Assembly: GCA_014649575.1 (NCBI GenBank)
Contig: BMTH01000008.1
Location: 310,001 to 374,000, forward strand
Length of the DNA stretch: 64,000 bases
Source of the DNA: Streptomyces griseoincarnatus
GTDB taxonomy: Bacteria; Actinomycetota; Actinomycetes; Streptomycetales; Streptomycetaceae
Direction: 5' to 3'
A model generated the notes under the pieces. That model saw nothing but the letters and a program-made list of their open reading frames with translations, was not told the origin of the DNA and did not search any database. Made by a program: the position numbers and the translations under genes. Below, one piece after another: positions 44,291-52,844 of the stretch (positions are counted from its first letter, which is position 1; every line of letters begins with the position of its first letter).

Positions 44291-44931
44291 CCCGACCGCT
44301 CACCGCCGCCCAGCGTCGGCTGATCGAGGCGGCCGATCCCGGGACCGGGCGTCTCAAGGGGACCGAGGCCCAGCTCACGGCGCTGGTGAAGCGCGGCCTC
44401 GCCTTCCGGCATCCGCGGCCCCCGCACGACCACTTCCTCACCCCCGCCGGGCACCGGGCGCGCGAGGCCCTGGCCGAGCCGTCCGAGCCCAGCGAGCCGC
44501 AGGCGCCCGCCTCCACCGGAGGCGTCTTCACCGCGCGCGTGGGCGGGGAGCCCGTACCTCCCGCCACCGCAGGGCCCGCCCGCACGCGGGAGGTCAGAAG
44601 CGCATGGCAGGGCATGCTCGAACTGCGCCGCATGACCAACTCCGACGCGTCGACGGACCGCCCCTGCGCCTGGGAGCGCACGCACCTCGTGCAGGCCGCC
44701 GCGCTCGCGCTGGAGGCGGCCGGGCACCGGCCGGCGGGGGCGGCGGAGGGCGAGGACGGCTACCGGGTGCGGGAGACCCCGCAGCCGGACGCCGTCGCCG
44801 TGCACGCTCCGGACGCCCCCACGCTGCGGGCCTGCGTGGAGACGCTGGAGGCGTCGGGCTGGCAGGCCGGGGAGTACACGGAGCCGAGGACGCGGAGGCG
44901 TTACGTCCTGGCCTCTCCGCGCCGTGTCTGA
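44287..44931 (+). CDS. Hypothetical protein downstream of DUF397
   Basis: A 214-residue protein with an N-terminal stretch like a winged-helix (AAQRRLIEAADPGTGRLKG, then a His-rich turn), a Pro/Glu/Ala-rich linker and a C-terminal domain with ERTHLVQAAALALEAAGHRP and LEASGWQAGEYTEPRTRRRY. No named family was recognised. Its ATG overlaps the DUF397 stop, so it belongs to the same operon. Confidence 0.75.
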   Translation: MTRPLTAAQRRLIEAADPGTGRLKGTEAQLTALVKRGLAFRHPRPPHDHFLTPAGHRAREALAEPSEPSEPQAPASTGGVFTARVGGEPVPPATAGPARTREVRSAWQGMLELRRMTNSDASTDRPCAWERTHLVQAAALALEAAGHRPAGAAEGEDGYRVRETPQPDAVAVHAPDAPTLRACVETLEASGWQAGEYTEPRTRRRYVLASPRRV

Positions 44932-44989
44932 GGGGCGTGCCAGGATCGGTGGATCGGGCGACGAACCGAACCGGCGTGAAGGGGACGCA

Positions 44990-45412
44990 GTGAGCAAGCC
45001 GTATTCCGTCCGCGTGACCGTGCGCGGATACGAGACCGACGTGCAGGGCCATCTGAACCAGGCGGTCTATCTGAACTACGCGGAGCACGCGCGCTGGTCG
45101 CTGCTCCAGGAGGCCGGGATCACCCAGGCGCGTCTTCAGGCGCACGGGGTGGGCCCGGTCGCGCTGGAGACCACGATCCGGTACAGGCGGGAGCTTCTCG
45201 CCGGTGACGAGGTGGACGTGAGCTGCGTCTTCGTCTGGGGCGGGGGCAAGACCTTCACCATCGAGCAGATCATCACGAAGACGGACGGCACGGTCGCGGC
45301 GGAGGTCAGCGCCGTGGGCGGGCTGCTGGACCTGGAGAAGCGCAAGCTGGTGCCGAGCCCGCAGGACGTGTTCCGCGAGCTGACGAAGGACACCGCCCTG
45401 TTCGGGCTGTAA
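44990..45412 (+). CDS. Hotdog-fold acyl-CoA thioesterase (4HBT type)
   Basis: A 140-residue single hotdog protein: RGYETDVQGHLNQAVYLNYA is the classical 4-hydroxybenzoyl-CoA thioesterase pattern with the active-site Asp region. A GAAGGGGAC sequence lies just before the GTG at 44990; the longer frame to 44924 was rejected. Substrate unknown. A strong terminator follows. Confidence 0.87.
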   Translation: MSKPYSVRVTVRGYETDVQGHLNQAVYLNYAEHARWSLLQEAGITQARLQAHGVGPVALETTIRYRRELLAGDEVDVSCVFVWGGGKTFTIEQIITKTDGTVAAEVSAVGGLLDLEKRKLVPSPQDVFRELTKDTALFGL

Positions 45413-45445
45413 GGCTCTGCCGAGTCGTCAGAGGGCGGGCTTCCG

Positions 45446-45473
45446 ACCGGGTTCCGGGACACCGGAGCCCGGT
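45446..45473 (+). terminator. Hairpin terminator with T tail
   Basis: ACCGGGTTCCGG and CCGGAGCCCGGT pair over 12 bp with one G-T wobble and a GACA loop, followed by TTT. Confidence 0.75.
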
Positions 45474-45493
45474 TTCCTGCTTTCATCCGATGA

Positions 45494-45556
45494 AAGTTTC
45501 CTCCGTTCGGCTCCCAAGTTTCCTGGCCATCCACTCCTACAGTGGACCAGACCACC
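45494..45556 (+). promoter_or_regulatory. Direct repeats and DasR-like site upstream of the lysozyme gene
   Basis: AAGTTTCCT occurs at 45494-45502 and again at 45516-45524, 22 bp apart. Further downstream AGTGGACCAGACCACC (45541-45556) matches the DasR consensus ACTGGTCTAGACCACT at 12 of 16 positions, including all of AGACCAC. Both elements lie within 210 bp of the lysozyme start. Confidence 0.45.
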
Positions 45557-45702
45557 AGAGGAGCAAGGAGACTCTTTACACGCTGTGAATCTACGTGCGT
45601 AACTGATGACGCGCGCACGTCAAACAAGCACGGAACTGCCCAGGTGGCAGCGGCCGACGTCACCTCCTTCTCATCCCCACATGTGTCAGGAGGCAAGTCC
45701 TC

Positions 45703-46587
45703 ATGCAGGTACTCCCCCACGTCTCCCGCCTCGGCAGACGCACGGCCACCGCGCTCGGCGTCCTCGGGGCCGCGCTGGCGCTCACGGCCACGTCCGCCGT
45801 CGGTGCGAACGCCGCACCGCAGCCCGACCCGCAGCCCCTCACCATCAAGCCCGGCCAGGCCTACATGGGCGTCGGCGCCCGCATCCACGAGGGCAACCCC
45901 GCCGCCGAGGAACCGTCGCGCGGGCTGCTGGCCCCCACCGACGGTGTGCAGGGCATCGACGTGTCGCACTGGCAGGGCAGCATCAACTGGACCTCCGTGC
46001 GCAACGCCGGCGTCCAGTTCGCCTGGATCAAGGCGACCGAGGGCACGACCTACAAGGACGACCGCTTCAACAGCAACTACGTCGCCGCGTACAACGCGGG
46101 CGTGATCCGCGGCGCGTACCACTTCGCGCTCCCCAACGCCTCCAGCGGCGCCACCCAGGCTGCCTACTTCGCGGGCAACGGCGGCGCCTGGTCGCGCGAC
46201 AACCTCACGCTGCCCGGCGTGCTCGACATCGAGCACAACCCGTACGGGGCGATGTGCTACGGCCTGTCCACCACGCAGATGCGCACGTGGATCAACGACT
46301 TCTACACCACCTACAAGTCCCGCACCGGCCGGGACGTCGTCATCTACACGACGGCGAGCTGGTGGAACACCTGCACCGGCAGCTGGACCGGCATGTCGTC
46401 CAAGAGCCCGCTGTGGGTGGCGCACTGGACCTCCGCCTCGTCGCCCACGATCCCCGCCGGCTTCCCCACCTGGACGGTGTGGCAGTACACCTCGACCGGG
46501 TCGGTCTCCGGCGTCTCGGGCAACGTCGACCGCAACAAGTTCAACGGCTCCCGCGACCGGCTCCTGGCCCTCGCCAACAACACGTGA
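45703..46587 (+). CDS. Secreted GH25 lysozyme
   Basis: A 294-residue precursor with a signal peptide (cleavage near ANA-AP, residue 38) and one glycoside hydrolase 25 domain (about 82-290). Motifs include GIDVSHWQGSINW, FAWIKATEGTTYKD, GAYHFALP, the catalytic acidic pair in VLDIEHNPYG, and WTVWQYTSTG. It cleaves the glycan of peptidoglycan outside the cell. No separate wall-binding domain is present. AGGAGGCAAG lies before the ATG. The next gene is an amidase of the same polymer. Confidence 0.95.
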   Translation: MQVLPHVSRLGRRTATALGVLGAALALTATSAVGANAAPQPDPQPLTIKPGQAYMGVGARIHEGNPAAEEPSRGLLAPTDGVQGIDVSHWQGSINWTSVRNAGVQFAWIKATEGTTYKDDRFNSNYVAAYNAGVIRGAYHFALPNASSGATQAAYFAGNGGAWSRDNLTLPGVLDIEHNPYGAMCYGLSTTQMRTWINDFYTTYKSRTGRDVVIYTTASWWNTCTGSWTGMSSKSPLWVAHWTSASSPTIPAGFPTWTVWQYTSTGSVSGVSGNVDRNKFNGSRDRLLALANNT

Positions 46588-46622
46588 CGGACTGACAGGC
46601 CCGTACGCACGCGGCCACGCGG

Positions 46623-46653
46623 AGGGGCCGGACGTCCACGGACGCCGGCCCCT
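46623..46653 (+). terminator. Hairpin after the lysozyme gene
   Basis: AGGGGCCGG and CCGGCCCCT form a 9-bp stem; the loop itself can form a small inner pairing. Confidence 0.65.
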
Positions 46654-46693
46654 CTCCGCTTTCCCCCCACACCCCCTCTCCCGAGGAGTGATC

Positions 46694-47344
46694 GTGCATC
46701 CCAGCAACCTCTTCCGGCGCCGTCTCCTGCTCGCCGGCGCGGCCGGTCTCGCCGCCGGCGCCCTGTCCGGTGTCGCGCACGCGCGCGGCGCCGCCGTGCA
46801 GCCGGACATCGACGGCACGAAGGTCTGGGGCGCCCGGTCCCCGCAGGGGACCGTCAGCGTCCTGCAGTACCGGCCCAGCCGGATCGTGGTCCACCACACC
46901 GTGTCCGCCAACTCCACCGACTACTCCCGCGCCCGGGCGCACGCCCACGCCCACTGGGTGCAGGACCTGCACATGGACGACAACGGGTGGGTGGACACCG
47001 GCTACAACTTCCTGGTGAGCCGCGGCGGCTGGATCACCGAGGGCCGCACCGGCAGCCTCCCGGCGCTCACCGGCGGGCGGGCCTTCGTGCTCGGCGCCCA
47101 CACCTCCGGGCAGAACACCCAGGCCATCGGCATCGCCTGCGAGGGCCAGTACCACGCGGGCGCGCAGCCGCCGCAGGCGCAGTGGGAGGTCCTGGTGACC
47201 CTGTGCGCGTACGCCTGCGACCAGTACGGGATCGCGTCCACGCAGATCTTCGGACACAAGGACTACGGCACGACCGAGTGCCCGGGCGTCTACCACGATA
47301 TGCTGCCGGAGCTGCGCGCGGAGGTGGCGGCGGCCCGGTCCTGA
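46694..47344 (+). CDS. Tat-exported N-acetylmuramoyl-L-alanine amidase (PGRP/Amidase_2)
   Basis: A 216-residue zinc amidase. The N-terminus has a twin-arginine signal (FRRRLLLAGAAG). Zinc ligands appear in IVVHHTVSANST and in GHKDYGTTECPG, and YNFLVSRGGWITEGR lies between. It removes stem peptides from peptidoglycan. GAGGAG lies five bases before the GTG at 46694; an upstream GTG at 46688 overlaps the ribosome site. It follows the lysozyme gene with its own terminator between them. Confidence 0.93.
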   Translation: MHPSNLFRRRLLLAGAAGLAAGALSGVAHARGAAVQPDIDGTKVWGARSPQGTVSVLQYRPSRIVVHHTVSANSTDYSRARAHAHAHWVQDLHMDDNGWVDTGYNFLVSRGGWITEGRTGSLPALTGGRAFVLGAHTSGQNTQAIGIACEGQYHAGAQPPQAQWEVLVTLCAYACDQYGIASTQIFGHKDYGTTECPGVYHDMLPELRAEVAAARS

Positions 47345-47360
47345 CCGGGCCGCCGGGCCG

Positions 47361-48752
47361 TCAGGAGGCCGCCGGCGCCTTCCCCGTGGTGGCGGCGAGG
47401 TCCTCGCCCGTCTCCATCGGGTGGGTGACGTCGGCGGCCTCACGGCCGCCCCGGCCCAGATGGTTGAAGACGAGGTTGAGCAGCACCGCGACGACGCAGC
47501 CCGTGGAGATGCCGGAGTCCAGGACGATGCGGGCCGTCTCCGGGAACGCGTGGTAGAACTCGGGCGCGCTGATCGGGATGACGCCGACGGCGAGGGACAC
47601 GGCGACGACGAGGACGTTGTTGTCCTTGTCCAGGCCCGCCTTGGCGAGGGTCTGGATGCCGCTGGCGGCGACCGAGCCGAAGAGGACCACCCCGGCTCCG
47701 CCGAGCACCGGGCGCGGCACGACGGCGATGAGCGAGGCGGCGACCGGACACAGGCCCATGAGGACGAGGAAGCCGCCGCCGGTGGCGACGACGAACCGGC
47801 TGCGGATCCGCGTCATCGCGACGAGGCCGATGTTCTGCGCGAACGCGCTGCACATGAAGCCGTTGAACAGCGGGGCGAGCGCCGACCCCAGCGTGTCGGC
47901 GCGCAGCCCGGCCGCGATGGTCCTCTCGTCCGCGGGGCGCTCGACGATCTCGCCGAGGGCCAGCATGTCGGCGGTCGACTCGGTCATCGACACGACCATC
48001 ACCACGCACAGCGAGATGATCGCGGCGAGCTGGAACTGCGGGGCGCCGAAGTGGAACGGCGTGGGGAAGCCGACGAGGTCCGCGTCGGCGACCGGGGAGA
48101 AGTCGGTGACACCGAACGGAATGGCGATCAGGGTGCCGGCGACCATGCCGAGCAGGACGGCGATCTGCTTGACGAAGCCGCGGGTGAAGCGGCGCAGCAG
48201 CAGCACGACGAGGAGGGTGATCGCGGCGAGGCCCAGGTTGACGGCCGAGCCGTAGTCGTCCGCGTCGGGGCTCGCCCCCTGCGCCCAGCCGAAGGCGACG
48301 GGCAGCAGGGAGACGCCTATCAGGGTGATCACGGTGCCGGTGACCACGGGCGGGAAGAAGCGGACCGCCTTGCTGAAGAAGGGCGCGGCGAGGAAGCCGA
48401 GCAGTCCGGCGACGATGACCGCGCCGAAGATGATCGGCAGCGCGTCCTTCTTGTCGTCGGTGGAGGCGACGATCGCGGTCATGGGGGCGACGCCGGCGAA
48501 GGTGACGCCGTTGACGAACGGCAGCCGGGCGCCGATCTTCCAGACGCCGACGGTCTGCAGGAACGTGGCGAGGCCCGCCGTGAACAGGCAGGCGCCGGTG
48601 AGGAAGGTCAGTTCGGCGGGTGTGAGACCGACGGCCGCGCCGACGATCAGGGGCGGGGCGACGACGCCCGCGTACATGGCGGCCACGTGCTGCAGGCCGG
48701 TCGTCGCCATCTTCGGCGCGGGGAGCTTCTCGTCTACGGGATGGTCGGCCAC
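47361..48752 (-). CDS. NCS2-family urate/xanthine permease
   Basis: A 463-residue nucleobase:cation symporter with about fourteen helices. GLQHVAAMYAGVVAPPLIVG opens helix 1; TESTADMLALGE and SAFAQNIGLVAMTRIRSR are NCS2 signatures near the substrate site. Its place beside the deaminase and urate genes makes urate or xanthine the likely substrate. GGAGG lies ten bases before the GTG. A strong hairpin separates it from the deaminase gene upstream, so it may have its own promoter. Confidence 0.92.
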   Translation of the reverse strand: MADHPVDEKLPAPKMATTGLQHVAAMYAGVVAPPLIVGAAVGLTPAELTFLTGACLFTAGLATFLQTVGVWKIGARLPFVNGVTFAGVAPMTAIVASTDDKKDALPIIFGAVIVAGLLGFLAAPFFSKAVRFFPPVVTGTVITLIGVSLLPVAFGWAQGASPDADDYGSAVNLGLAAITLLVVLLLRRFTRGFVKQIAVLLGMVAGTLIAIPFGVTDFSPVADADLVGFPTPFHFGAPQFQLAAIISLCVVMVVSMTESTADMLALGEIVERPADERTIAAGLRADTLGSALAPLFNGFMCSAFAQNIGLVAMTRIRSRFVVATGGGFLVLMGLCPVAASLIAVVPRPVLGGAGVVLFGSVAASGIQTLAKAGLDKDNNVLVVAVSLAVGVIPISAPEFYHAFPETARIVLDSGISTGCVVAVLLNLVFNHLGRGGREAADVTHPMETGEDLAATTGKAPAAS

Positions 48753-48816
48753 TGCGGTGTTCCTCCGGTCGGTTGCACGCCGGGCCGGCGTGGTTGTCAG
48801 GGAGGTGCGGGCGGGC

Positions 48817-48856
48817 GTGGGGTACCTCCCGCTCGAGTGCGGCCGAGCGTGGGGAG
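48817..48856. repeat. Short GC-rich dispersed hairpin element
   Basis: A GTGGGGTACCTCCC start, an inner CTCG/CGAG pairing and a GTGGGGAGG end form an imperfect hairpin. I recall similar elements between many Streptomyces genes. Confidence 0.4.
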
Positions 48857-48960
48857 GGACGGTGACGTCCGGTGGAGCGGGGGTGCGCGCCGTTCCCGGG
48901 GCGCGCCTGGACGCGCCCCGGAGACGGCCTCCGCGGATCCCTCACGGGGGTCCGCGGTCT

Positions 48961-48990
48961 CCGGGCCGGGAGCCGTCCCTCCCGGCCCGG
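48961..48990. terminator. Strong hairpin downstream of the deaminase gene
   Basis: CCGGGCCGGGAG and CTCCCGGCCCGG form a 12-bp perfect stem with loop CCGTCC. A second hairpin, with CCGCGGA/TCCGCGG arms, lies at 48935-48961. Confidence 0.8.
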
Positions 48991-49002
48991 AGACGTACGG
49001 GG

Positions 49003-50382
49003 TCAGGCCTGCCCGGCGATGCGGGCGAGCCGCCGCGCCTCGGCGCGGGTGGTGCGGGCGACGGCGTCCTCGTCGGCGGTGAGCAGCCGGCCGTTCTCGA
49101 CGATCTGACGGCCGTTCACGAAGGACGCGGTGACCGGGGCGGCGGCGCCGAACACCAGGGCGGTGACCGGGTCGGCGATGGAGGCGTGGGCGAGGGTGTC
49201 CATGCGCCAGAGCACCAGGTCGGCGAGCTTGCCCGGCTCCAGGGAGCCGATCTCGTCCGCCCGGCCCAGCACGCGCGCCCCGCCGTGGGTGCCGAGACGG
49301 AGGGCCTGGCGTGCCGTGAGGGCCTTCTCGCGGTGGGCGCCGAGGCGGTTGATCAGCAGGGCGTTGCGCAGTTCGGTGTGGAGTTCGCCGGACTCGTTGG
49401 AGGCGGTGCCGTCCACACCGAGGCCGACGGGGACGCCGGCCGCGAGCATGTCGGGGACGCGGGCGATGCCTGCGGCGAGGCGGGCGTTGGAGGACGGGCA
49501 GTGGGCGACGCCGGTGCCGGTGCGGGCGAACGCGGCGATGTCGGAGTCGTTCATGTGGACGCAGTGCGCCATCCACACGTCGTCGCCGAGCCAGCCCGTG
49601 GACGCGAAGTAGTCGGTCGGGCCCATGCCGAACAGCTCGTGGCAGAACTTCTCCTCCTCCACGGTCTCCGAGCCGTGGGTGTGCAGCCGTACACCGAGGC
49701 GGCGGGCCAGTTCGGCGCCCTGACGCATCAGTTCGGTGGAGACGGAGAACGGGGAACAGGGGGCGACGGCGACCTGGGTCATCGCGCCGGGCGCGGTGTC
49801 GTGGTGGCGGCGTACCGTCTCCTCGGTGGCGGCGAGCGCGTCGTCGAGGGTCTCCACCGCGAAGTCCGGAGGCAGTCCGCCGTCGGACTCGCCGCGGTCC
49901 ATGGAGCCCCGGGCGAGGGTGAAGCGGACGCCCATGTCGCGGGCGGCGGTGATGATCGCGCCGGACAGGTCGCCGGAGCCGCGCGGGAAGACGTAGTGGT
50001 GGTCCATGGCGGTGGTGACGCCGCCGCGGGCCATCATCGCGAGGGACCCCTGGGCCGCCGCGTGGACCATCGCCTCGTCGATGCGCGCCCAGGTCGGGTA
50101 GAGGGCGACGAGCCAGTCGAAGAGGTTGTGGTCGGTGGCCAGGCCCCGGGTGAGCCACTGGTAGAAGTGGTGGTGGGTGTTGACCAGGCCGGGGGTCGCC
50201 AGGTGGCCGGTGGCGTCGATCCGGCGGGCGACGTTCTCCAGGCCCTCGGGGGCCGGGCCGGGGCCGAGCGACTCGATGCGGTCGTCGGCGAGGACGAGGT
50301 GTCCGCCGGCGTGCTCGGTGTCGTTCGCGTCGACGGTGGCGATCGCACAGTTCTCGATGACGGTGCGCCGGTCTGCTGCCAT
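49003..50382 (-). CDS. 8-oxoguanine/guanine deaminase-like amidohydrolase
   Basis: A 459-residue metal-dependent deaminase of the amidohydrolase superfamily. NTHHHFYQWLTRGL near residue 68, LHTHGSETVEEE, MAHCVHMNDSD and VGLGVDGTASNES carry the metal ligands and catalytic acid. The pattern matches 8-oxoguanine deaminases, which make urate directly from 8-oxoguanine; guanine to xanthine is the alternative. AAAAGGAC precedes the ATG at 50382. It lies downstream of uricase on the same strand, so its product could feed that pathway. Confidence 0.88.
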   Translation of the reverse strand: MAADRRTVIENCAIATVDANDTEHAGGHLVLADDRIESLGPGPAPEGLENVARRIDATGHLATPGLVNTHHHFYQWLTRGLATDHNLFDWLVALYPTWARIDEAMVHAAAQGSLAMMARGGVTTAMDHHYVFPRGSGDLSGAIITAARDMGVRFTLARGSMDRGESDGGLPPDFAVETLDDALAATEETVRRHHDTAPGAMTQVAVAPCSPFSVSTELMRQGAELARRLGVRLHTHGSETVEEEKFCHELFGMGPTDYFASTGWLGDDVWMAHCVHMNDSDIAAFARTGTGVAHCPSSNARLAAGIARVPDMLAAGVPVGLGVDGTASNESGELHTELRNALLINRLGAHREKALTARQALRLGTHGGARVLGRADEIGSLEPGKLADLVLWRMDTLAHASIADPVTALVFGAAAPVTASFVNGRQIVENGRLLTADEDAVARTTRAEARRLARIAGQA

Positions 50383-50499
50383 GGTGCGTCCTTTTCGCGT
50401 ACGGGGAGAGGGCACGGCAGGACCCTGGGGTTTTGAGTGCCGTGGCCGGGCGGGTGCGGGCGCGGGTACCCGGCCACGGGTGCCGATGTGGGGGTGTGG

Positions 50500-51405
50500 T
50501 CAGAGGTTGGTGAGGTCCACCGGTATCCGCGCCTCGCAGCCGTCCCTGAGGACCGTGGCCTCGATCAGGCCGTAGGGGCGGTCGGAGGCGAAGTACACCG
50601 CTCCGTCGGGGGTGTCGTTCTTCAGGCCGAACGGCTCCAGGTCGACCAGGAAGTGGTGGCTGTTGGGGAGGGAGAAGCGGATCTCGTCGACCTCGGCGCA
50701 CTCCTCGATGACGCGGGAGCCCATCTGGTACAGCGTCTGCTGGAGCGAGAGGGAGTACGTCTCGGCGAAGGCCCGCAGCATGTGCTGCTTGACCCGGGCG
50801 TACGAGGCGTCCCAGTCGGGCATCTCCTGCGCGTCGTCGGTCCAGTTGAACCGCCAGCGGGCGGAGACCGAGGTGGCGAGGATGCGGTCGTAGGCCTCCT
50901 TGAGCGTGGTGTAGCGGTCCTTGACGTAGCCCCAGAACTCCGAGTCGGTGGAGTTCATGACGGTGAGGTCCTTCAGGCCGGAGACGACCTCCCAGTGCGC
51001 GCCGTCGTAGGTGACCTGGGTGAGGCGGGTCTCCTGGCCCTTGCGGACGAAGGAGTGCCTGGCCTCGCCGGAGGCCTCGATGCGCTCCCAGGCGTACTCC
51101 TCGATGCGGATGCGCGCCCGGTGGATGGGCTCCTGCGAGGTGACGAAGTGGCGGGCGAGGTGGACGCCGAACTGCTCGGCCGACTCGATGCCGTGTTCCT
51201 TGGCGAACGCGTACACCGTGTTCTTGGTGGTGTCGGTCGGCAGGACGTTGGCGTTGGAGCCGTTGTAGTGGACGTCGTCCATGTCGCCCGAGAGGGCGAC
51301 GGAGACGTTGAGGTCCTTGATGTGGTGGGTGGCGCCGTCCCGCGTGATCTTGACGACTCGGTTCTCTGCCTTGCCGTACTGGTTCTGTCCCAGGATCGTG
51401 GGCAT
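50500..51405 (-). CDS. pucL: Urate oxidase (uricase)
   Basis: A 301-residue cofactor-free uricase that converts urate to 5-hydroxyisourate. Residues of the active site are visible: Lys in QNQYGKAENRV, Thr in TDTTKNTVYAFAK and His in LPNSHHFLVDL. Two tunnelling-fold domains are present, and length is normal. There is no C-terminal SKL signal, as expected in bacteria. It starts 5 bp after the hydroxyisourate hydrolase gene, within the urate operon. Confidence 0.96.
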   Translation of the reverse strand: MPTILGQNQYGKAENRVVKITRDGATHHIKDLNVSVALSGDMDDVHYNGSNANVLPTDTTKNTVYAFAKEHGIESAEQFGVHLARHFVTSQEPIHRARIRIEEYAWERIEASGEARHSFVRKGQETRLTQVTYDGAHWEVVSGLKDLTVMNSTDSEFWGYVKDRYTTLKEAYDRILATSVSARWRFNWTDDAQEMPDWDASYARVKQHMLRAFAETYSLSLQQTLYQMGSRVIEECAEVDEIRFSLPNSHHFLVDLEPFGLKNDTPDGAVYFASDRPYGLIEATVLRDGCEARIPVDLTNL

Positions 51406-51410
51406 GGGTG

Positions 51411-51803
51411 CTAGCTCCCTCGGTAAACGGAGTAGCCGAACGGGTTGAGCAGCAGCGGTACGTGGTAGTGCTCGCCGGCCGTGACGGCGAAGGTGATCGC
51501 CACCTCGGGGAAGAACACGGCACCGCTGTCCCGATGCGCGGGGGCGTCCTGCTGAGCCTCGGCCTTCTTCTTCTCGAAGTACGGCTCCACCTCGAAGTCG
51601 AGCCGTACGTGGGTGGTTCCCTCCGGCAGGGCCGGCAGGTCCTTGCACCGCCCGTCCGCGTCGGTCGCGGACCCGCCGAGCTCCTGCCAGGCGGCCTGCC
51701 GGCCGGGGCGGGCCGAGAGGCGTACGGTGACGCCCTCGGCGGGGCGGCCCTCGCTGGTGTCCAGGATGTGCGTGGACACGGAGGCGGTGGTGTCGGTGCT
51801 CAT
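51411..51803 (-). CDS. pucM: 5-hydroxyisourate hydrolase
   Basis: A 130-residue transthyretin-related enzyme that hydrolyses 5-hydroxyisourate to OHCU. Motifs are STHILDTSEGRPAEG with the active-site His, HVRLDFEVEPYF, and the C-terminal YSVYRGS signature. Seven bases separate it from the decarboxylase gene and 5 from uricase, so the three enzymes are one operon in pathway-assisting order. Confidence 0.96.
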   Translation of the reverse strand: MSTDTTASVSTHILDTSEGRPAEGVTVRLSARPGRQAAWQELGGSATDADGRCKDLPALPEGTTHVRLDFEVEPYFEKKKAEAQQDAPAHRDSGAVFFPEVAITFAVTAGEHYHVPLLLNPFGYSVYRGS

Positions 51804-51809
51804 GCGACG

Positions 51810-52319
51810 TCAGTCCTCTTCGACGAGTCGGGTCAGCCGGATGCGGTTGATCTTCCCCAGTTCGGTGCGGACGATCTCGCGTTCCTCCTCCGGCGGGTTG
51901 CCGAGGCGGTCGCGGACGGCGTCCCGCATCTCCTCGGCGGTGCGGCCGGTCGCGCAGATCAGGAACACGTGGCCGAACTTCTCCTGATAGGCGAGGTTCA
52001 GTTCGAGCATCTCGGCGCGGAGTTCGTCCGTGGCCCCGGCCATGCCGCGCTGTTCCCGCGCCGAGGTGAGGTCCCCCGGCTCGGGGCGGCCGATCGGCGG
52101 GTGCCCGGCCATCGCCTCGGCCAGGTCGGCCTCGGTGAGCGCCGCCGTCGCGGCGTCGCTCTTGGCGTACAGCGCGTCGGGGTCCGCGTAAGGGCGGGCG
52201 GCGAGCAGCCGCCAGGTCCAGGCGGTGGAGGCGCAGACCTCGAGGAGCGCGGTGTACGCCGCCTGCTCCTCCAGGGCGTTGAACCGGGCCAGGCCCGGGG
52301 GCGTTGCTGTCGACGTCAC
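51810..52319 (-). CDS. uraD: OHCU decarboxylase
   Basis: A 169-residue enzyme that decarboxylates OHCU to S-allantoin. AGHPPIGRP carries the catalytic His, and KFGHVFLICATGRTAEEM is the second signature. GGAGG lies five bases before the GTG at 52319, so the longer frame to 52385, which lacks a ribosome site, was rejected. First gene of the urate operon. A regulatory repeat lies 76-92 bp upstream. Confidence 0.93.
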   Translation of the reverse strand: MTSTATPPGLARFNALEEQAAYTALLEVCASTAWTWRLLAARPYADPDALYAKSDAATAALTEADLAEAMAGHPPIGRPEPGDLTSAREQRGMAGATDELRAEMLELNLAYQEKFGHVFLICATGRTAEEMRDAVRDRLGNPPEEEREIVRTELGKINRIRLTRLVEED

Positions 52320-52370
52320 GGGAGCCTCCGTGGCCGCGAACGGCCGTGTGCTGCGAACGGGCGTGCCGAC

Positions 52371-52411
52371 AGTGAACGCCGTCACGCGGCAGGCGTCAAC
52401 AGTTTGTTGAA
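52371..52411 (-). promoter_or_regulatory. Urate-operon promoter with 17-bp repeat
   Basis: GTCAACAGTTTGTTGAA (52395-52411) has the perfect core TCAACA-GTT-TGTTGA. On the minus strand TTGACG (52399-52394) and TTCACT (52376-52371) are 17 bp apart and form a candidate promoter, so the repeat overlaps the -35 box. Confidence 0.6.
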
Positions 52412-52475
52412 AAATCCGTGTGACGTTCAGGTGAGGCGCCCGGACCGGGCGGCGTGAGGGTCGCCGCGCCTCGGC

Positions 52476-52844
52476 TCAGGCGCCCTTCTCGCGGTTGAGG
52501 TAGTTGTAGACGGTGAAGCGGCTGACGCCCAGCGCGCTCGCCACCGTCTCCACCCCGTGTCGCACGGCGAACGCCCCGCGCGCCTCCAGGCTCCGCACGA
52601 TCTCCTGCTTCGCCTTGCGGTCCAGCTCCGCCAGCGGCACACCCCTGCGACGCTCCAGCGCGGCCAGGATGTGGTCGAGGGAGTCCGCCAGCTGCGGCAG
52701 CCGTACGGCGACGGCGGCGGCCCCCTCCCATGAAAGCACCACGTCGTCGGGGCCGGCCTCGTCCGGCGGGATCATCTCCCCGCCCATGGCGTCGACCAGC
52801 GGCTTGACGGCCGCGATGAAGGCGCCGTGACCGGTCCCGCTCAC
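52476..52844 (-). CDS. Fis-type helix-turn-helix protein next to the urate operon
   Basis: A 122-residue protein. The C-terminal helix-turn-helix, VETVASALGVSRFTVYNYLN (HTH_8 type), follows an N-terminal domain with VVLSWEGAAAVAVRLPQ and a basic helix. The local position suggests control of the urate genes downstream, but this is not proven. The GTG start overlaps the stop of the small upstream gene (GTGA). Confidence 0.8.
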   Translation of the reverse strand: MSGTGHGAFIAAVKPLVDAMGGEMIPPDEAGPDDVVLSWEGAAAVAVRLPQLADSLDHILAALERRRGVPLAELDRKAKQEIVRSLEARGAFAVRHGVETVASALGVSRFTVYNYLNREKGA

